Positions 1 to 12,325 of a stretch of DNA of 64,000 nt are shown piece after piece; within the stretch, counting starts at the first letter, position 1, and every line of letters starts with the position of its first letter. The DNA comes from Auanema rhodensis. Its lineage: Eukaryota > Nematoda > Chromadorea > Rhabditida > Rhabditidae. The stretch is taken from assembly GCA_964057225.1 (NCBI GenBank), contig CAXKVF010000072.1, positions 744,001-808,000 of the forward strand, read 5' to 3'. A program made the translations under genes and the position numbers. The notes beneath the pieces are model-generated. The model had not been told where the DNA came from and ran no database searches. It saw only the letters and a list, made by a program, of their open reading frames with translations.

Positions 1-2
1 TC

Positions 3-39
3 ACGTGTACATTTAATTAGCATAAATTAAAGTTCACGT
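3..39. other. Imperfect dyad in each monomer (monomer 3-39)
   Basis: Shown in monomer 1. The inner arms are TTTAATT (12-18) and AATTAAA (25-31), fully complementary around the 6-nt loop AGCATA. The outer arms are ACGTGTAC (3-10) and GTTCACGT (32-39), with a single T-T mismatch (8 against 34) and an unpaired A at 11. That gives 14 pairs of 15. The element recurs in nearly all monomers. Variants 14 T>C and 18 T>C in block B/C monomers each break one inner pair. Dyad symmetry is a reported property of centromeric satellites that lack CENP-B boxes; a cruciform or protein-binding role here is inference. Confidence 0.85.
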
Positions 40-50
40 AAATTTCAAAG

Positions 51-65
51 TCATGGTTACCATGA
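51..65. other. Compact dyad TCATGGT-T-ACCATGA (monomer 51-65)
   Basis: Seven-base arms pair perfectly around one central T (position 58). The full dyad is present in N, G and T type monomers. C-type monomers (65 A>C) lose the outermost pair and keep 6-bp arms. A few monomers change the inner arm, for example 'ggttatc' near 14850 and 'ggttgcc' at 61076 and 62308. Function unknown; it could form a small hairpin or be a binding site. Confidence 0.85.
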
Positions 66-77
66 AGCAATATCAAT

Positions 78-91
78 AAAAATTTGTTTTT
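78..91. other. A5T3-G-T5 tract, site of all length changes
   Basis: Monomer positions 78-85 read AAAAATTT, followed by G and T5. Short A/T tracts of this kind are known to bend DNA and are common in satellites. All nine single-base length changes in the window lie in the A run: A6 in the 177-bp monomers and A4 in the 175-bp monomers. The adjoining AATAAA (75-80) resembles a polyadenylation signal, but nothing suggests it is used. Confidence 0.8.
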
Positions 92-143
92 AGACTAATA
101 TGGACATGGGGAATCTAATTTTGAAAACCGCATCTCTTTATCT

Positions 144-153
144 TTCACGTGAA
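144..153. other. 10-bp palindrome TTCACGTGAA with CACGTG core
   Basis: Perfect palindrome at monomer 144-153. Its core CACGTG (146-151) is one of two per monomer; the other is at 2-7. CACGTG is the plant G-box and an E-box in animals and fungi, bound by bZIP or bHLH factors. Here it occurs hundreds of times in satellite, so promoter function is not implied. Recurrent variants destroy the core: CACAAG (149-150 GT>AA, block B), CACGCG (150 T>C, block A) and CACTTG (149 G>T, block H). Confidence 0.85.
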
Positions 154-528
154 GCGAGTTACATACCAAGTGCACATCACGTGTACATTTAATTAGCATA
201 AATTAAAGTTCACGTAAATTTCAAAGTCATGGTTACCATGAACCAATATCAATAAAAATTTGTTTTTAGACTAATATGGACATGGGGAATCTAATTTTGA
301 AAACCGCATCTCTTTATCTTTCACGTGAAGCGAGTTACATACCAAGTGCACATCACGTGTACATTTAATTAGCATAAATTAAAGTTCACGTAAATTTCAA
401 AGTCATGGTTACCATGCACCAATATCAATAAAAATTTGTTTTTAGACTAATATGGACATGGGGAATCTAATTTTGAAAACCGCATCTCTTTATCTTTCAC
501 GTGAAGCGAGTTACATACCAAGTGCACA

Positions 529-1408
529 TCACGTGTACATTTAATTAGCATAAATTAAAGTTCACGTAAATTTCAAAGTCATGGTTACCATGAACCAATA
601 TCGATAAAAATTTGTTTTTAGACTAATATGGACATGGGGAATCTAATTTTGAAAACCGCATCTCTTTATCTTTCACGTGAAGCGAGTTATATACCAAGTG
701 CACATCACGTGTACATTTAATTAGCATAAATTAAAGTTCACGTAAATTTCAAAGTCATGGTTACCATGAAGCAATATCAATAAAAATTTGTTTTTAGACT
801 AATATGGACATGGGGAATCTAATTTTGAAAACCGCATCTCTTTATCTTTCACGCGAAGCGAGTTACATACCAAGTGCACATCACGTGTACATTTAATTAG
901 CATAAATTAAAGTTCACGTAAATTTCAAAGTCATGGTTACCATGAACCAATATCAATAAAAATTTGTTTTTAGACTAATATGGACATGGGGAATCTAATT
1001 TTGAAAACCGCATCTCTTTATCTTTCACGTGAAGCGAGTTACATACCAAGTGCACATCACGTGTACATTTAATTAGCATAAATTAAAGTTCACGTAAATT
1101 TCAAAGTCATGGTTACCATGCACCAATATCAATAAAAATTTGTTTTTAGACTAATATGGACATGGGGAATCTAATTTTGAAAACCGCATCTCTTTATCTT
1201 TCACGTGAAGCGAGTTACATACCAAGTGCACATCACGTGTACATTTAATTAGCATAAATTAAAGTTCACGTAAATTTCAAAGTCATGGTTACCATGAACC
1301 AATATCGATAAAAATTTGTTTTTAGACTAATATGGACATGGGGAATCTAATTTTGAAAACCGCATCTCTTTATCTTTCACGTGAAGCGAGTTACATACCA
1401 AGTGCACA
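529..1408. repeat. Five-monomer unit, copy 1 of 3
   Basis: Order: N(cga, tatatacc), G(cacgcg), N, C, N(cga). The same order returns at 4929-5808 and 6338-7217, each exactly 880 bp. The last monomer here keeps 'ttacatacc', while in the other copies it has 'ttatatacc'. Confidence 0.85.
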
Positions 1409-4400
1409 TCACGTGTACATTTAATTAGCATAAATTAAAGTTCACGTAAATTTCAAAGTCATGGTTACCATGAAGCAATATCAATAAAAATTTGTTTTTA
1501 GACTAATATGGACATGGGGAATCTAATTTTGAAAACCGCATCTCTTTATCTTTCACGTGAAGCGAGTTACATACCAAGTGCACATCACGTGTACATTTAA
1601 TTAGCATAAATTAAAGTTCACGTAAATTTCAAAGTCATGGTTACCATGAACCAATATCAATAAAAATTTGTTTTTAGACTAATATGGACATGGGGAATCT
1701 AATTTTGAAAACCGCATCTCTTTATCTTTCACGTGAAGCGAGTTACATACCAAGTGCACATCACGTGTACATTTAATTAGCATAAATTAAAGTTCACGTA
1801 AATTTCAAAGTCATGGTTACCATGAACCAATATCAATAAAAATTTGTTTTTAGACTAATATGGACATGGGGAATCTAATTTTGAAAACCGCATCTCTTTA
1901 TCTTTCACGTGAAGCGAGTTACATACCAAGTGCACATCACGTGTACATTTAATTAGCATAAATTAAAGTTCACGTAAAATTCAAAGTCATGGTTACCATG
2001 CACCAATATCAATAAAAATTTGTTTTTAGACTAATATGGACATGGGGAATCTAATTTTGAAAACTGCATCACTTTATCTTTCACGTGAAGCGAGTTACAT
2101 ACCAAGTGCACATCACGTGTACATTTAATTAGCATAAATTAAAGTTCACGTAAATTTCAAAGTCATGGTTACCATGAACCAATATCAATAAAAATTTGTT
2201 TTTAGACTAATATGGACATGGGGAATCTAATTTTGAAAACCGCATCTCTTTATCTTTCACGTGAAGCGAGTTACATACCAAGTGCACATCACGTGTACAT
2301 TTAATTAGCATAAATTAAAGTTCACGTAAATTTCAAAGTCATGGTTACCATGAAGCAATATCAATAAAAATTTGTTTTTAGACTAATATGGACATGGGGA
2401 ATCTAATTTTGAAAACCGCATCTCTTTATCTTTCACGTGAAGCGAGTTACATACCAAGTGCACATCACGTGTACATTTAATTAGCATAAATTAAAGTTCA
2501 CGTAAATTTCAAAGTCATGGTTACCATGAAGCAATATCAATAAAAATTTGTTTTTAGACTAATATGGACATGGGGAATCTAATTTTGAAAACCGCATCTC
2601 TTTATCTTTCACGTGAAGCGAGTTACATACCAAGTGCACATCACGTGTACATTTAATTAGCATAAATTAAAGTTCACGTAAATTTCAAAGTCATGGTTAC
2701 CATGAAGCAATATCAATAAAAATTTGTTTTTAGACTAATATGGACATGGGGAATCTAATTTTGAAAACCGCATCTCTTTATCTTTCACGTGAAGCGAGTT
2801 ACATACCAAGTGCACATCACGTGTACATTTAATTAGCATAAATTAAAGTTCACGTAAAATTCAAAGTCATGGTTACCATGAACCAATATCAATAAAAATT
2901 TGTTTTTAGACTAATATGGACATGGGGAATCTAATTTTGAAAACCGCATCTCTTTATCTTTCACGTGAAGCGAGTTACATACCAAGTGCACATCACGTGT
3001 ACATTTAATTAGCATAAATTAAAGTTCACGTAAATTTCAAAGTCATGGTTACCATGAACCAATATCAATAAAAATTTGTTTTTAGACTAATATGGACATG
3101 GGGAATCTAATTTTGAAAACCGCATCTCTTTATCTTTCACGTGAAGCGAGTTACATACCAAGTGCACATCACGTGTACATTTAATTAGCATAAATTAAAG
3201 TTCACGTAAATTTCAAAGTCATGGTTACCATGCACCAATATCAATAAAAATTTGTTTTTAGACTAATATGGACATGGGGAATCTAATTTTGAAAACCGCA
3301 TCTCTTTATCTTTCACGTGAAGCGAGTTACATACCAAGTGCACATCACGTGTACATTTAATTAGCATAAATTAAAGTTCACGTAAATTTCAAAGTCATGG
3401 TTACCATGAACCAATATCGATAAAAATTTGTTTTTAGACTAATATGGACATGGGGAATCTAATTTTGAAAACCGCATCTCTTTATCTTTCACGTGAAGCG
3501 AGTTATATACCAAGTGCACATCACGTGTACATTTAATTAGCATAAATTAAAGTTCACGTAAATTTCAAAGTCATGGTTACCATGAACCAATATCAATAAA
3601 AATTTGTTTTTAGACTAATATGGACATGGGGAATCTAATTTTGAAAACCGCATCTCTTTATCTTTCACGTGAAGCGAGTTACATACCAAGTGCACATCAC
3701 GTGTACATTTAATTAGCATAAATTAAAGTTCACGTAAATTTCAAAGTCATGGTTACCATGAAGCAATATCAATAAAAATTTGTTTTTAGACTAATATGGA
3801 CATGGGGAATCTAATTTTGAAAACCGCATCTCTTTATCTTTCACGTGAAGCGAGTTACATACCAAGTGCACATCACGTGTACATTTAATTAGCATAAATT
3901 AAAGTTCACGTAAATTTCAAAGTCATGGTTACCATGAACCAATATCAATAAAAATTTGTTTTTAGACTAATATGGACATGGGGAATCTAATTTTGAAAAC
4001 CGCATCTCTTTATCTTTCACGTGAAGCGAGTTACATACCAAGTGCACATCACGTGTACATTTAATTAGCATAAATTAAAGTTCACGTAAATTTCAAAGTC
4101 ATGGTTACCATGAACCAATATCAATAAAAATTTGTTTTTAGACTAATATGGACATGGGGAATCTAATTTTGAAAACCGCATCTCTTTATCTTTCACGTGA
4201 AGCGAGTTACATACCAAGTGCACATCACGTGTACATTTAATTAGCATAAATTAAAGTTCACGTAAAATTCAAAGTCATGGTTACCATGCACCAATATCAA
4301 TAAAAATTTGTTTTTAGACTAATATGGACATGGGGAATCTAATTTTGAAAACTGCATCACTTTATCTTTCACGTGAAGCGAGTTACATACCAAGTGCACA

Positions 4401-4928
4401 TCACGTGTACATTTAATTAGCATAAATTAAAGTTCACGTAAAATTCAAAGTCATGGTTACCATGAACCAATATCAATAAAAATTTGTTTTTAGACTAATA
4501 TGGACATGGGGAATCTAATTTTGAAAACCGCATCTCTTTATCTTTCACGTGAAGCGAGTTACATACCAAGTGCACATCACGTGTACATTTAATTAGCATA
4601 AATTAAAGTTCACGTAAATTTCAAAGTCATGGTTACCATGAAGCAATATCAATAAAAATTTGTTTTTAGACTAATATGGACAGGGGGAATCTAATTTTGA
4701 AAACCGCATCTCTTTATCTTTCACGTGAAGCGAGTTACATACCAAGTGCACATCACGTGTACATTTAATTAGCATAAATTAAAGTTCACGTAAATTTCAA
4801 AGTCATGGTTACCATGCACCAATATCAATAAAAATTTGTTTTTAGACTAATATGGACATGGGGAATCTAATTTTGAAAACCGCATCTCTTTATCTTTCAC
4901 GTGAAGCGAGTTACATACCAAGTGCACA

Positions 4929-5808
4929 TCACGTGTACATTTAATTAGCATAAATTAAAGTTCACGTAAATTTCAAAGTCATGGTTACCATGAACCAATA
5001 TCGATAAAAATTTGTTTTTAGACTAATATGGACATGGGGAATCTAATTTTGAAAACCGCATCTCTTTATCTTTCACGTGAAGCGAGTTATATACCAAGTG
5101 CACATCACGTGTACATTTAATTAGCATAAATTAAAGTTCACGTAAATTTCAAAGTCATGGTTACCATGAAGCAATATCAATAAAAATTTGTTTTTAGACT
5201 AATATGGACATGGGGAATCTAATTTTGAAAACCGCATCTCTTTATCTTTCACGCGAAGCGAGTTACATACCAAGTGCACATCACGTGTACATTTAATTAG
5301 CATAAATTAAAGTTCACGTAAATTTCAAAGTCATGGTTACCATGAACCAATATCAATAAAAATTTGTTTTTAGACTAATATGGACATGGGGAATCTAATT
5401 TTGAAAACCGCATCTCTTTATCTTTCACGTGAAGCGAGTTACATACCAAGTGCACATCACGTGTACATTTAATTAGCATAAATTAAAGTTCACGTAAATT
5501 TCAAAGTCATGGTTACCATGCACCAATATCAATAAAAATTTGTTTTTAGACTAATATGGAAATGGGGAATCTAATTTTGAAAACCGCATCTCTTTATCTT
5601 TCACGTGAAGCGAGTTACATACCAAGTGCACATCACGTGTACATTTAATTAGCATAAATTAAAGTTCACGTAAATTTCAAAGTCATGGTTACCATGAACC
5701 AATATCGATAAAAATTTGTTTTTAGACTAATATGGACATGGGGAATCTAATTTTGAAAACCGCATCTCTTTATCTTTCACGTGAAGCGAGTTATATACCA
5801 AGTGCACA
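4929..5808. repeat. Five-monomer unit, copy 2 of 3
   Basis: Same diagnostic order as 529-1408, offset 4400 bp (25 monomers). Its C monomer (5457-5632) carries a private 'ggaaatgggg' change (105 C>A). Confidence 0.85.
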
Positions 5809-5984
5809 TCACGTGTACATTTAATTAGCATAAATTAAAGTTCACGTAAATTTCAAAGTCATGGTTACCATGAAGCAATATCAATAAAAATTTGTTTTTA
5901 GACTAATATGGACATGGGGAATCTAATTTTGAAAACCGCATCTCTTTATCTTTCACGTGAAGCGAGTTACATACCAAGTGCACA

Positions 5985-6161
5985 TCACGTGTACATTTAA
6001 TTAGCATAAATTAAAGTTCACGTAAATTTCAAAGTCATGGTTACCATGAACTAATATCAATAAAAAATTTGTTTTTAGACTAATATGGACATGGGGAATC
6101 TAATTTTGAAAACCGCATCTCTTTATCTTTCACGTGAAGCGAGTTACATACCAAGTGCACA
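5985..6161. repeat. 177-bp monomer (A6 insertion), first of six
   Basis: T-type monomer with 'ataaaaaattt' (six A instead of five). The others are 7746-7922, 8803-8979, 10388-10564, 11269-11445 and 12678-12854. Three of those are also T type; 10388 is N and 11269 reads 'aatt'. All lie in block B, so one insertion event was amplified with its HOR. Confidence 0.93.
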
Positions 6162-6337
6162 TCACGTGTACATTTAATTAGCATAAATTAAAGTTCACGT
6201 AAATTTCAAAGTCATGGTTACCATGAAGCAATATCAATAAAAATTTGTTTTTAGACTAATATGGACAGGGGGAATCTAATTTTGAAAACCGCATCTCTTT
6301 ATCTTTCACGTGAAGCGAGTTACATACCAAGTGCACA

Positions 6338-7217
6338 TCACGTGTACATTTAATTAGCATAAATTAAAGTTCACGTAAATTTCAAAGTCATGGTTACCAT
6401 GAACCAATATCGATAAAAATTTGTTTTTAGACTAATATGGACATGGGGAATCTAATTTTGAAAACCGCATCTCTTTATCTTTCACGTGAAGCGAGTTATA
6501 TACCAAGTGCACATCACGTGTACATTTAATTAGCATAAATTAAAGTTCACGTAAATTTCAAAGTCATGGTTACCATGAAGCAATATCAATAAAAATTTGT
6601 TTTTAGACTAATATGGACATGGGGAATCTAATTTTGAAAACCGCATCTCTTTATCTTTCACGCGAAGCGAGTTACATACCAAGTGCACATCACGTGTACA
6701 TTTAATTAGCATAAATTAAAGTTCACGTAAATTTCAAAGTCATGGTTACCATGAACCAATATCAATAAAAATTTGTTTTTAGACTAATATGGACATGGGG
6801 AATCTAATTTTGAAAACCGCATCTCTTTATCTTTCACGTGAAGCGAGTTACATACCAAGTGCACATCACGTGTACATTTAATTAGCATAAATTAAAGTTC
6901 ACGTAAATTTCAAAGTCATGGTTACCATGCACCAATATCAATAAAAATTTGTTTTTAGACTAATATGGACATGGGGAATCTAATTTTGAAAACCGCATCT
7001 CTTTATCTTTCACGTGAAGCGAGTTACATACCAAGTGCACATCACGTGTACATTTAATTAGCATAAATTAAAGTTCACGTAAATTTCAAAGTCATGGTTA
7101 CCATGAACCAATATCGATAAAAATTTGTTTTTAGACTAATATGGACATGGGGAATCTAATTTTGAAAACCGCATCTCTTTATCTTTCACGTGAAGCGAGT
7201 TATATACCAAGTGCACA
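6338..7217. repeat. Five-monomer unit, copy 3 of 3
   Basis: Third copy of N(cga), G(cacgcg), N, C, N(cga), 1409 bp after copy 2 (eight monomers plus the +1 base of the 177-bp monomer at 5985). It lies inside block B, so block A and B sequences are interleaved here. Confidence 0.85.
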
Positions 7218-7393
7218 TCACGTGTACATTTAATTAGCATAAATTAAAGTTCACGTAAATTTCAAAGTCATGGTTACCATGAAGCAATATCAATAAAAAT
7301 TTGTTTTTAGACTAATATGGACATGGGAAATCTAATTTTGAAAACCGCATCTCTTTATCTTTCACGTGAAGCGAGTTACATACCAAGTGCACA

Positions 7394-8098
7394 TCACGTT
7401 TACATTTAATTAGCATAAATTAAAGTTCACGTAAATTTCAAAGTCATGGTTACCATGAACCAATATCAATAAAAATTTGTTTTTAGACTAATATGGACAT
7501 GGGGAATCTAATTTTGAAAACCGCATCTCTTTATCTTTCACAAGAAGCGAGTTACATACCAAGTGCACATCACGTGTACATTTAATTAGCATAAATTAAA
7601 GTTCACGTAAATTTCAAAGTCATGGTTACCATGAACCAATATCAATAAAAATTTGTTTTTAGACTAATATGGACATGGGGAATCTAATTTTGAAAACCGC
7701 ATCTCTTTATCTTTCACGTGAAGCGAGTTACATACCAAGTGCACATCACGTGTACATTTAATTAGCATAAATTAAAGTTCACGTAAATTTCAAAGTCATG
7801 GTTACCATGAACTAATATCAATAAAAAATTTGTTTTTAGACTAATATGGACATGGGGAATCTAATTTTGAAAACCGCATCTCTTTATCTTTCACGTGAAG
7901 CGAGTTACATACCAAGTGCACATCACGTGTACATTTAATTAGCATAAATTAAAGTTCACGTAAATTTCAAAGTCATGGTTACCATGAAGCAATATCAATA
8001 AAAATTTGTTTTTAGACTAATATGGACAGGGGGAATCTAATTTTGAAAACCGCATCTCTTTATCTTTCACGTGAAGCGAGTTACATACCAAGTGCACA
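7394..8098. repeat. 705-bp four-monomer unit, copy 1 of 5
   Basis: Order: CACAAG monomer, N, 177-bp T monomer, G(agggg). Lengths 176+176+177+176. The first monomer also starts 'tcacgttt', a private change in the first CACGTG box, so it has lost both boxes. Confidence 0.88.
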
Positions 8099-8450
8099 TC
8101 ACGTGTACATTTAATTAGCATAAATTAAAGTTCACGTAAATTTCAAAGTCATGGTTACCATGAACCAATATCAATAAAAATTTGTTTTTAGACTAATATG
8201 GACATGAGGAATCTAATTTTGAAAACCGCATCTCTTTATCTTTCACGTGAAGCGAGTTACATACCAAGTGCACATCACGTGTACATTCAATTAGCATAAA
8301 TTAAAGTTCACGTAAAATTCAAAGTCATGGTTACCATGAACCAATATCAATAAAAATTTGTTTTTAGACTAATATGGACATGGGGAATCTAATTTTGAAA
8401 ACCGCATCTCTTTATCTTTCACGTGAAGCGAGTTACATACCAAGTGCACA

Positions 8451-9155
8451 TCACGTGTACATTTAATTAGCATAAATTAAAGTTCACGTAAATTTCAAAG
8501 TCATGGTTACCATGAACCAATATCAATAAAAATTTGTTTTTAGACTAATATGGACATGGGGAATCTAATTTTGAAAACCGCATCTCTTTATCTTTCACAA
8601 GAAGCGAGTTACATACCAAGTGCACATCACGTGTACATTTAATTCGCATAAATTAAAGTTCACGTAAATTTCAAAGTCATGGTTACCATGAACCAATATC
8701 AATAAAAATTTGTTTTTAGACTAATATGGACATGGGGAATCTAATTTTGAAAACCGCATCTCTTTATCTTTCACGTGAAGCGAGTTACATACCAAGTGCA
8801 CATCACGTGTACATTTAATTAGCATAAATTAAAGTTCACGTAAATTTCAAAGTCATGGTTACCATGAACTAATATCAATAAAAAATTTGTTTTTAGACTA
8901 ATATGGACATGGGGAATCTAATTTTGAAAACCGCATCTCTTTATCTTTCACGTGAAGCGAGTTACATACCAAGTGCACATCACGTGTACATTTAATTAGC
9001 ATAAATTAAAGTTCACGTAAATTTCAAAGTCATGGTTACCATGAAGCAATATCAATAAAAATTTGTTTTTAGACTAATATGGACAGGGGGAATCTAATTT
9101 TGAAAACCGCATCTCTTTATCTTTTACGTGAAGCGAGTTACATACCAAGTGCACA
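8451..9155. repeat. 705-bp four-monomer unit, copy 2 of 5
   Basis: Same order and length. Private changes: 'aattcgcat' in the second monomer and 'cttttacgtg' in the fourth. Confidence 0.88.
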
Positions 9156-10035
9156 TCACGTGTACATTTAATTAGCATAAATTAAAGTTCACGTAAATTT
9201 CAAAGTCATGGTTACCATGCACCAACATCAATAAAAATTTGTTTTTAGACTAATATGGACATGGGGAATCTAATGTTGAAAACCGCATCTCTTTATCTTT
9301 CACGTGAAGCGAGTTACATACCAAGTGCACATCACGTGTACATTTAATTAGCATAAATTAAAGTTCACGTAAATTTCAAAGTCATGGTTACCATGAACCA
9401 ATATCAATAAAAATTTGTTTTTAGACTAATATGGACAGGGGGAATCTAATTTTGAAAACCGCATCTCTTTATCTTTCACGTGAAGCGAGTTACATACCAA
9501 GTGCACATCACGTGTACATTTAATTAGCATAAATTAAAGTTCACGTAAATTTCAAAGTCATGGTTACCATGAACCAATATCAATAAAAATTTGTTTTTAG
9601 ACTAATATGGACATGAGGAATCTAATTTTGAAAACCGCATCTCTTTATCTTTCACGTGAAGCGAGTTACATACCAAGTGCACATCACGTGTACATTCAAT
9701 TAGCATAAATTAAAGTTCACGTAAAATTCAAAGTCATGGTTACCATGAACCAATATCAATAAAAATTTGTTTTTAGACTAATATGGACATGGGGAATCTA
9801 ATTTTGAAAACCGCATCTCTTTATCTTTCACGTGAAGCGAGTTACATACCAAGTGCACATCACGTGTACATTTAATTAGCATAAATTAAAGTTCACGTAA
9901 ATTTCAAAGTCATGGTTACCATGAACCAATATCAATAAAAATTTGTTTTTAGACTAATATGGACATGAGGAATCTAATTTTGAAAACCGCATCTCTTTAT
10001 CTTTCACGTGAAGCGAGTTACATACCAAGTGCACA

Positions 10036-10740
10036 TCACGTGTACATTCAATTAGCATAAATTAAAGTTCACGTAAAATTCAAAGTCATGGTTACCATGA
10101 ACCAATATCAATAAAAATTTGTTTTTAGACTAATATGGACATGGGGAATCTAATTTTGAAAACCGCATCTCTTTATCTTTCACAAGAAGCGAGTTACATA
10201 CCAAGTGCACATCACGTGTACATTTAATTAGCATAAATTAAAGTTCACGTAAATTTCAAAGTCATGGTTACCATGAACCAATATCAATAAAAATTTGTTT
10301 TTAGACTAATATGGACATGGGGAATCTAATTTTGAAAACCGCATCTCTTTATCTTTCACGTGAAGCGAGTTACATACCAAGTGCACATCACGTGTACATT
10401 TAATTAGCATAAATTAAAGTTCACGTAAATTTCAAAGTCATGGTTACCATGAACCAATATCAATAAAAAATTTGTTTTTAGACTAATATGGACATGGGGA
10501 ATCTAATTTTGAAAACCGCATCTCTTTATCTTTCACGTGAAGCGAGTTACATACCAAGTGCACATCACGTGTACATTTAATTAGCATAAATTAAAGTTCA
10601 CGTAAATTTCAAAGTCATGGTTACCATGAACCAATATCAATAAAAATTTGTTTTTAGACTAATATGGACATGAGGAATCTAATTTTGAAAACCGCATCTC
10701 TTTATCTTTCACGTGAAGCGAGTTACATACCAAGTGCACA
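10036..10740. repeat. 705-bp four-monomer unit, copy 3 of 5 (variant)
   Basis: The CACAAG monomer here also has 'attcaattag' and 43 T>A, so it is fused with the block C pair. The 177-bp monomer is N rather than T type, and the last monomer is N with 'catgagg' instead of G(agggg). This is a recombinant copy. Confidence 0.82.
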
Positions 10741-10916
10741 TCACGTGTACATTCAATTAGCATAAATTAAAGTTCACGTAAAATTCAAAGTCATGGTTAC
10801 CATGAACCAATATCAATAAAAATTTGTTTTTAGACTAATATGGACATGGGGAATCTAATTTTGAAAACCGCATCTCTTTATCTTTCACGTGAAGCGAGTT
10901 ACATACCAAGTGCACA

Positions 10917-11621
10917 TCACGTGTACATTTAATTAGCATAAATTAAAGTTCACGTAAATTTCAAAGTCATGGTTACCATGAACCAATATCAATAAAAATT
11001 TGTTTTTAGACTAATATGGACATGGGGAATCTAATTTTGAAAACCGCATCTCTTTATCTTTCACAAGAAGCGAGTTACATACCAAGTGCACATCACGTGT
11101 ACATTTAATTAGCATAAATTAAAGTTCACGTAAATTTCAAAGTCATGGTTACCATGAACCAATATCAATAAAAATTTGTTTTTAGACTAATATGGACATG
11201 GGGAATCTAATTTTGAAAACCGCATCTCTTTATCTTTCACGTGAAGCGAGTTACATACCAAGTGCACATCACGTGTACATTTAATTAGCATAAATTAAAG
11301 TTCACGTAAATTTCAAAGTCATGGTTACCATGAATTAATATCAATAAAAAATTTGTTTTTAGACTAATATGGACATGGGGAATCTAATTTTGAAAACCGC
11401 ATCTCTTTATCTTTCACGTGAAGCGAGTTACATACCAAGTGCACATCACGTGTACATTTAATTAGCATAAATTAAAGTTCACGTAAATTTCAAAGTCATG
11501 GTTACCATGAAGCAATATCAATAAAAATTTGTTTTTAGACTAATATGGACAGGGGGAATCTAAGTTTGAAAACCGCATCTCTTTATCTTTCACGTGAAGC
11601 AAGTTACATACCAAGTGCACA
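10917..11621. repeat. 705-bp four-monomer unit, copy 4 of 5
   Basis: The 177-bp monomer reads 'gaattaat' at the type site. The G monomer carries 'agggg', 'taagttt' and 'gaagcaag'. The 'taagttt' change is shared with copy 5. Confidence 0.88.
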
Positions 11622-12325
11622 TCACGTGTACATTTAATCAGCATAAATTAAAGTTCACGTAAATTTCAAAGTCATGGTTACCATGAACCAATATCAATAA
11701 AAATTTGTTTTTAGACTAATATGGACATGAGGAATCTAATTTTGAAAACCGCATCTCTTTATCTTTCACGTGAAGCGAGTTACATACCAAGTGCACATCA
11801 CGTGTACATTCAATTAGCATAAATTAAAGTTCACGTAAAATTCAAAGTCATGGTTACCATGAACCAATATCAATAAAAATTTGTTTTTAGACTAATATGG
11901 ACATGGGGAATCTAATTTTAAAAACCGCATCTCTTTATCTTTCACGTGAAGCGAGTTACATACCAAGTGCACATCACGTGTACATTTAATTAGCATAAAT
12001 TAAAGTTCACGTAAATTTCAAAGTCATGGTTACCATGCACCAACTTCAATAAAAATTTGTTTTTAGACTAATATGGACATGAGGAATCTAATTTTGAAAA
12101 CCGCATCTCTTTATCTATCACGTGAAGCGAGTTACATACCAAGTGCACATCACGTGTACATTCAATTAGCATAAATTAAAGTTCACGTAAAATTCAAAGT
12201 CATGGTTACCATGAACCAATATCAATAAAAATTTGTTTTTAGACTAATATGGACATGGGGAATCTAATTTTGAAAACCGCATCTCTTTATCTTTCACGTG
12301 AAGCGAGTTACATACCAAGTGCACA

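Larger units (their letters stand above)
1..176 (+). repeat. Reference satellite monomer (G type)
   Basis: First complete monomer, used here as the coordinate frame. It starts at 'tcacgtgtac' and ends at 'ccaagtgcaca'. The phase is arbitrary because the array is continuous. My hand count for the N-type consensus gives 30 C and 26 G in 176 bp (about 32% GC) and five CpG sites. This copy carries 'aagc' at 65-68 (G type); the most frequent form elsewhere is 'aacc' (N type). No long open frame exists on either strand of the consensus. On the minus strand, TAG at about 97 and TAA at about 139 interrupt the only near-full-length frame. Confidence 0.97.
1..5984. repeat. HOR block A: four/five-monomer units
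   Basis: Thirty-four 176-bp monomers. The order of types opens G, N, C, N(cga), then G, N, C, N(cga), so 1-1408 is a four-monomer (704-bp) tandem pair. N(cga) has 'tatcgat' at 71-77 and often 'gttatatacc' near the end; its G partner may carry 'cacgcgaag'. From 1409 the order becomes irregular, with runs of N and G types. A distinctive C monomer with 43 T>A, 'actgcatcac' and other changes occurs at 1937 and again at 4225, thirteen monomers (2288 bp) apart. The neighbours of those two are only partly alike, so a clean 13-mer is not supported. Confidence 0.8.

Noticed and set aside
75-80. AATAAA polyadenylation signal
   Set aside because: It recurs in nearly every monomer inside an A-rich tract with no upstream coding sequence.
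1937-4400. Regular 13-monomer (2288-bp) HOR in block A
   Set aside because: The distinctive C monomer at 1937 and 4225 fits this spacing, but monomers to the right diverge in type after one or two positions.
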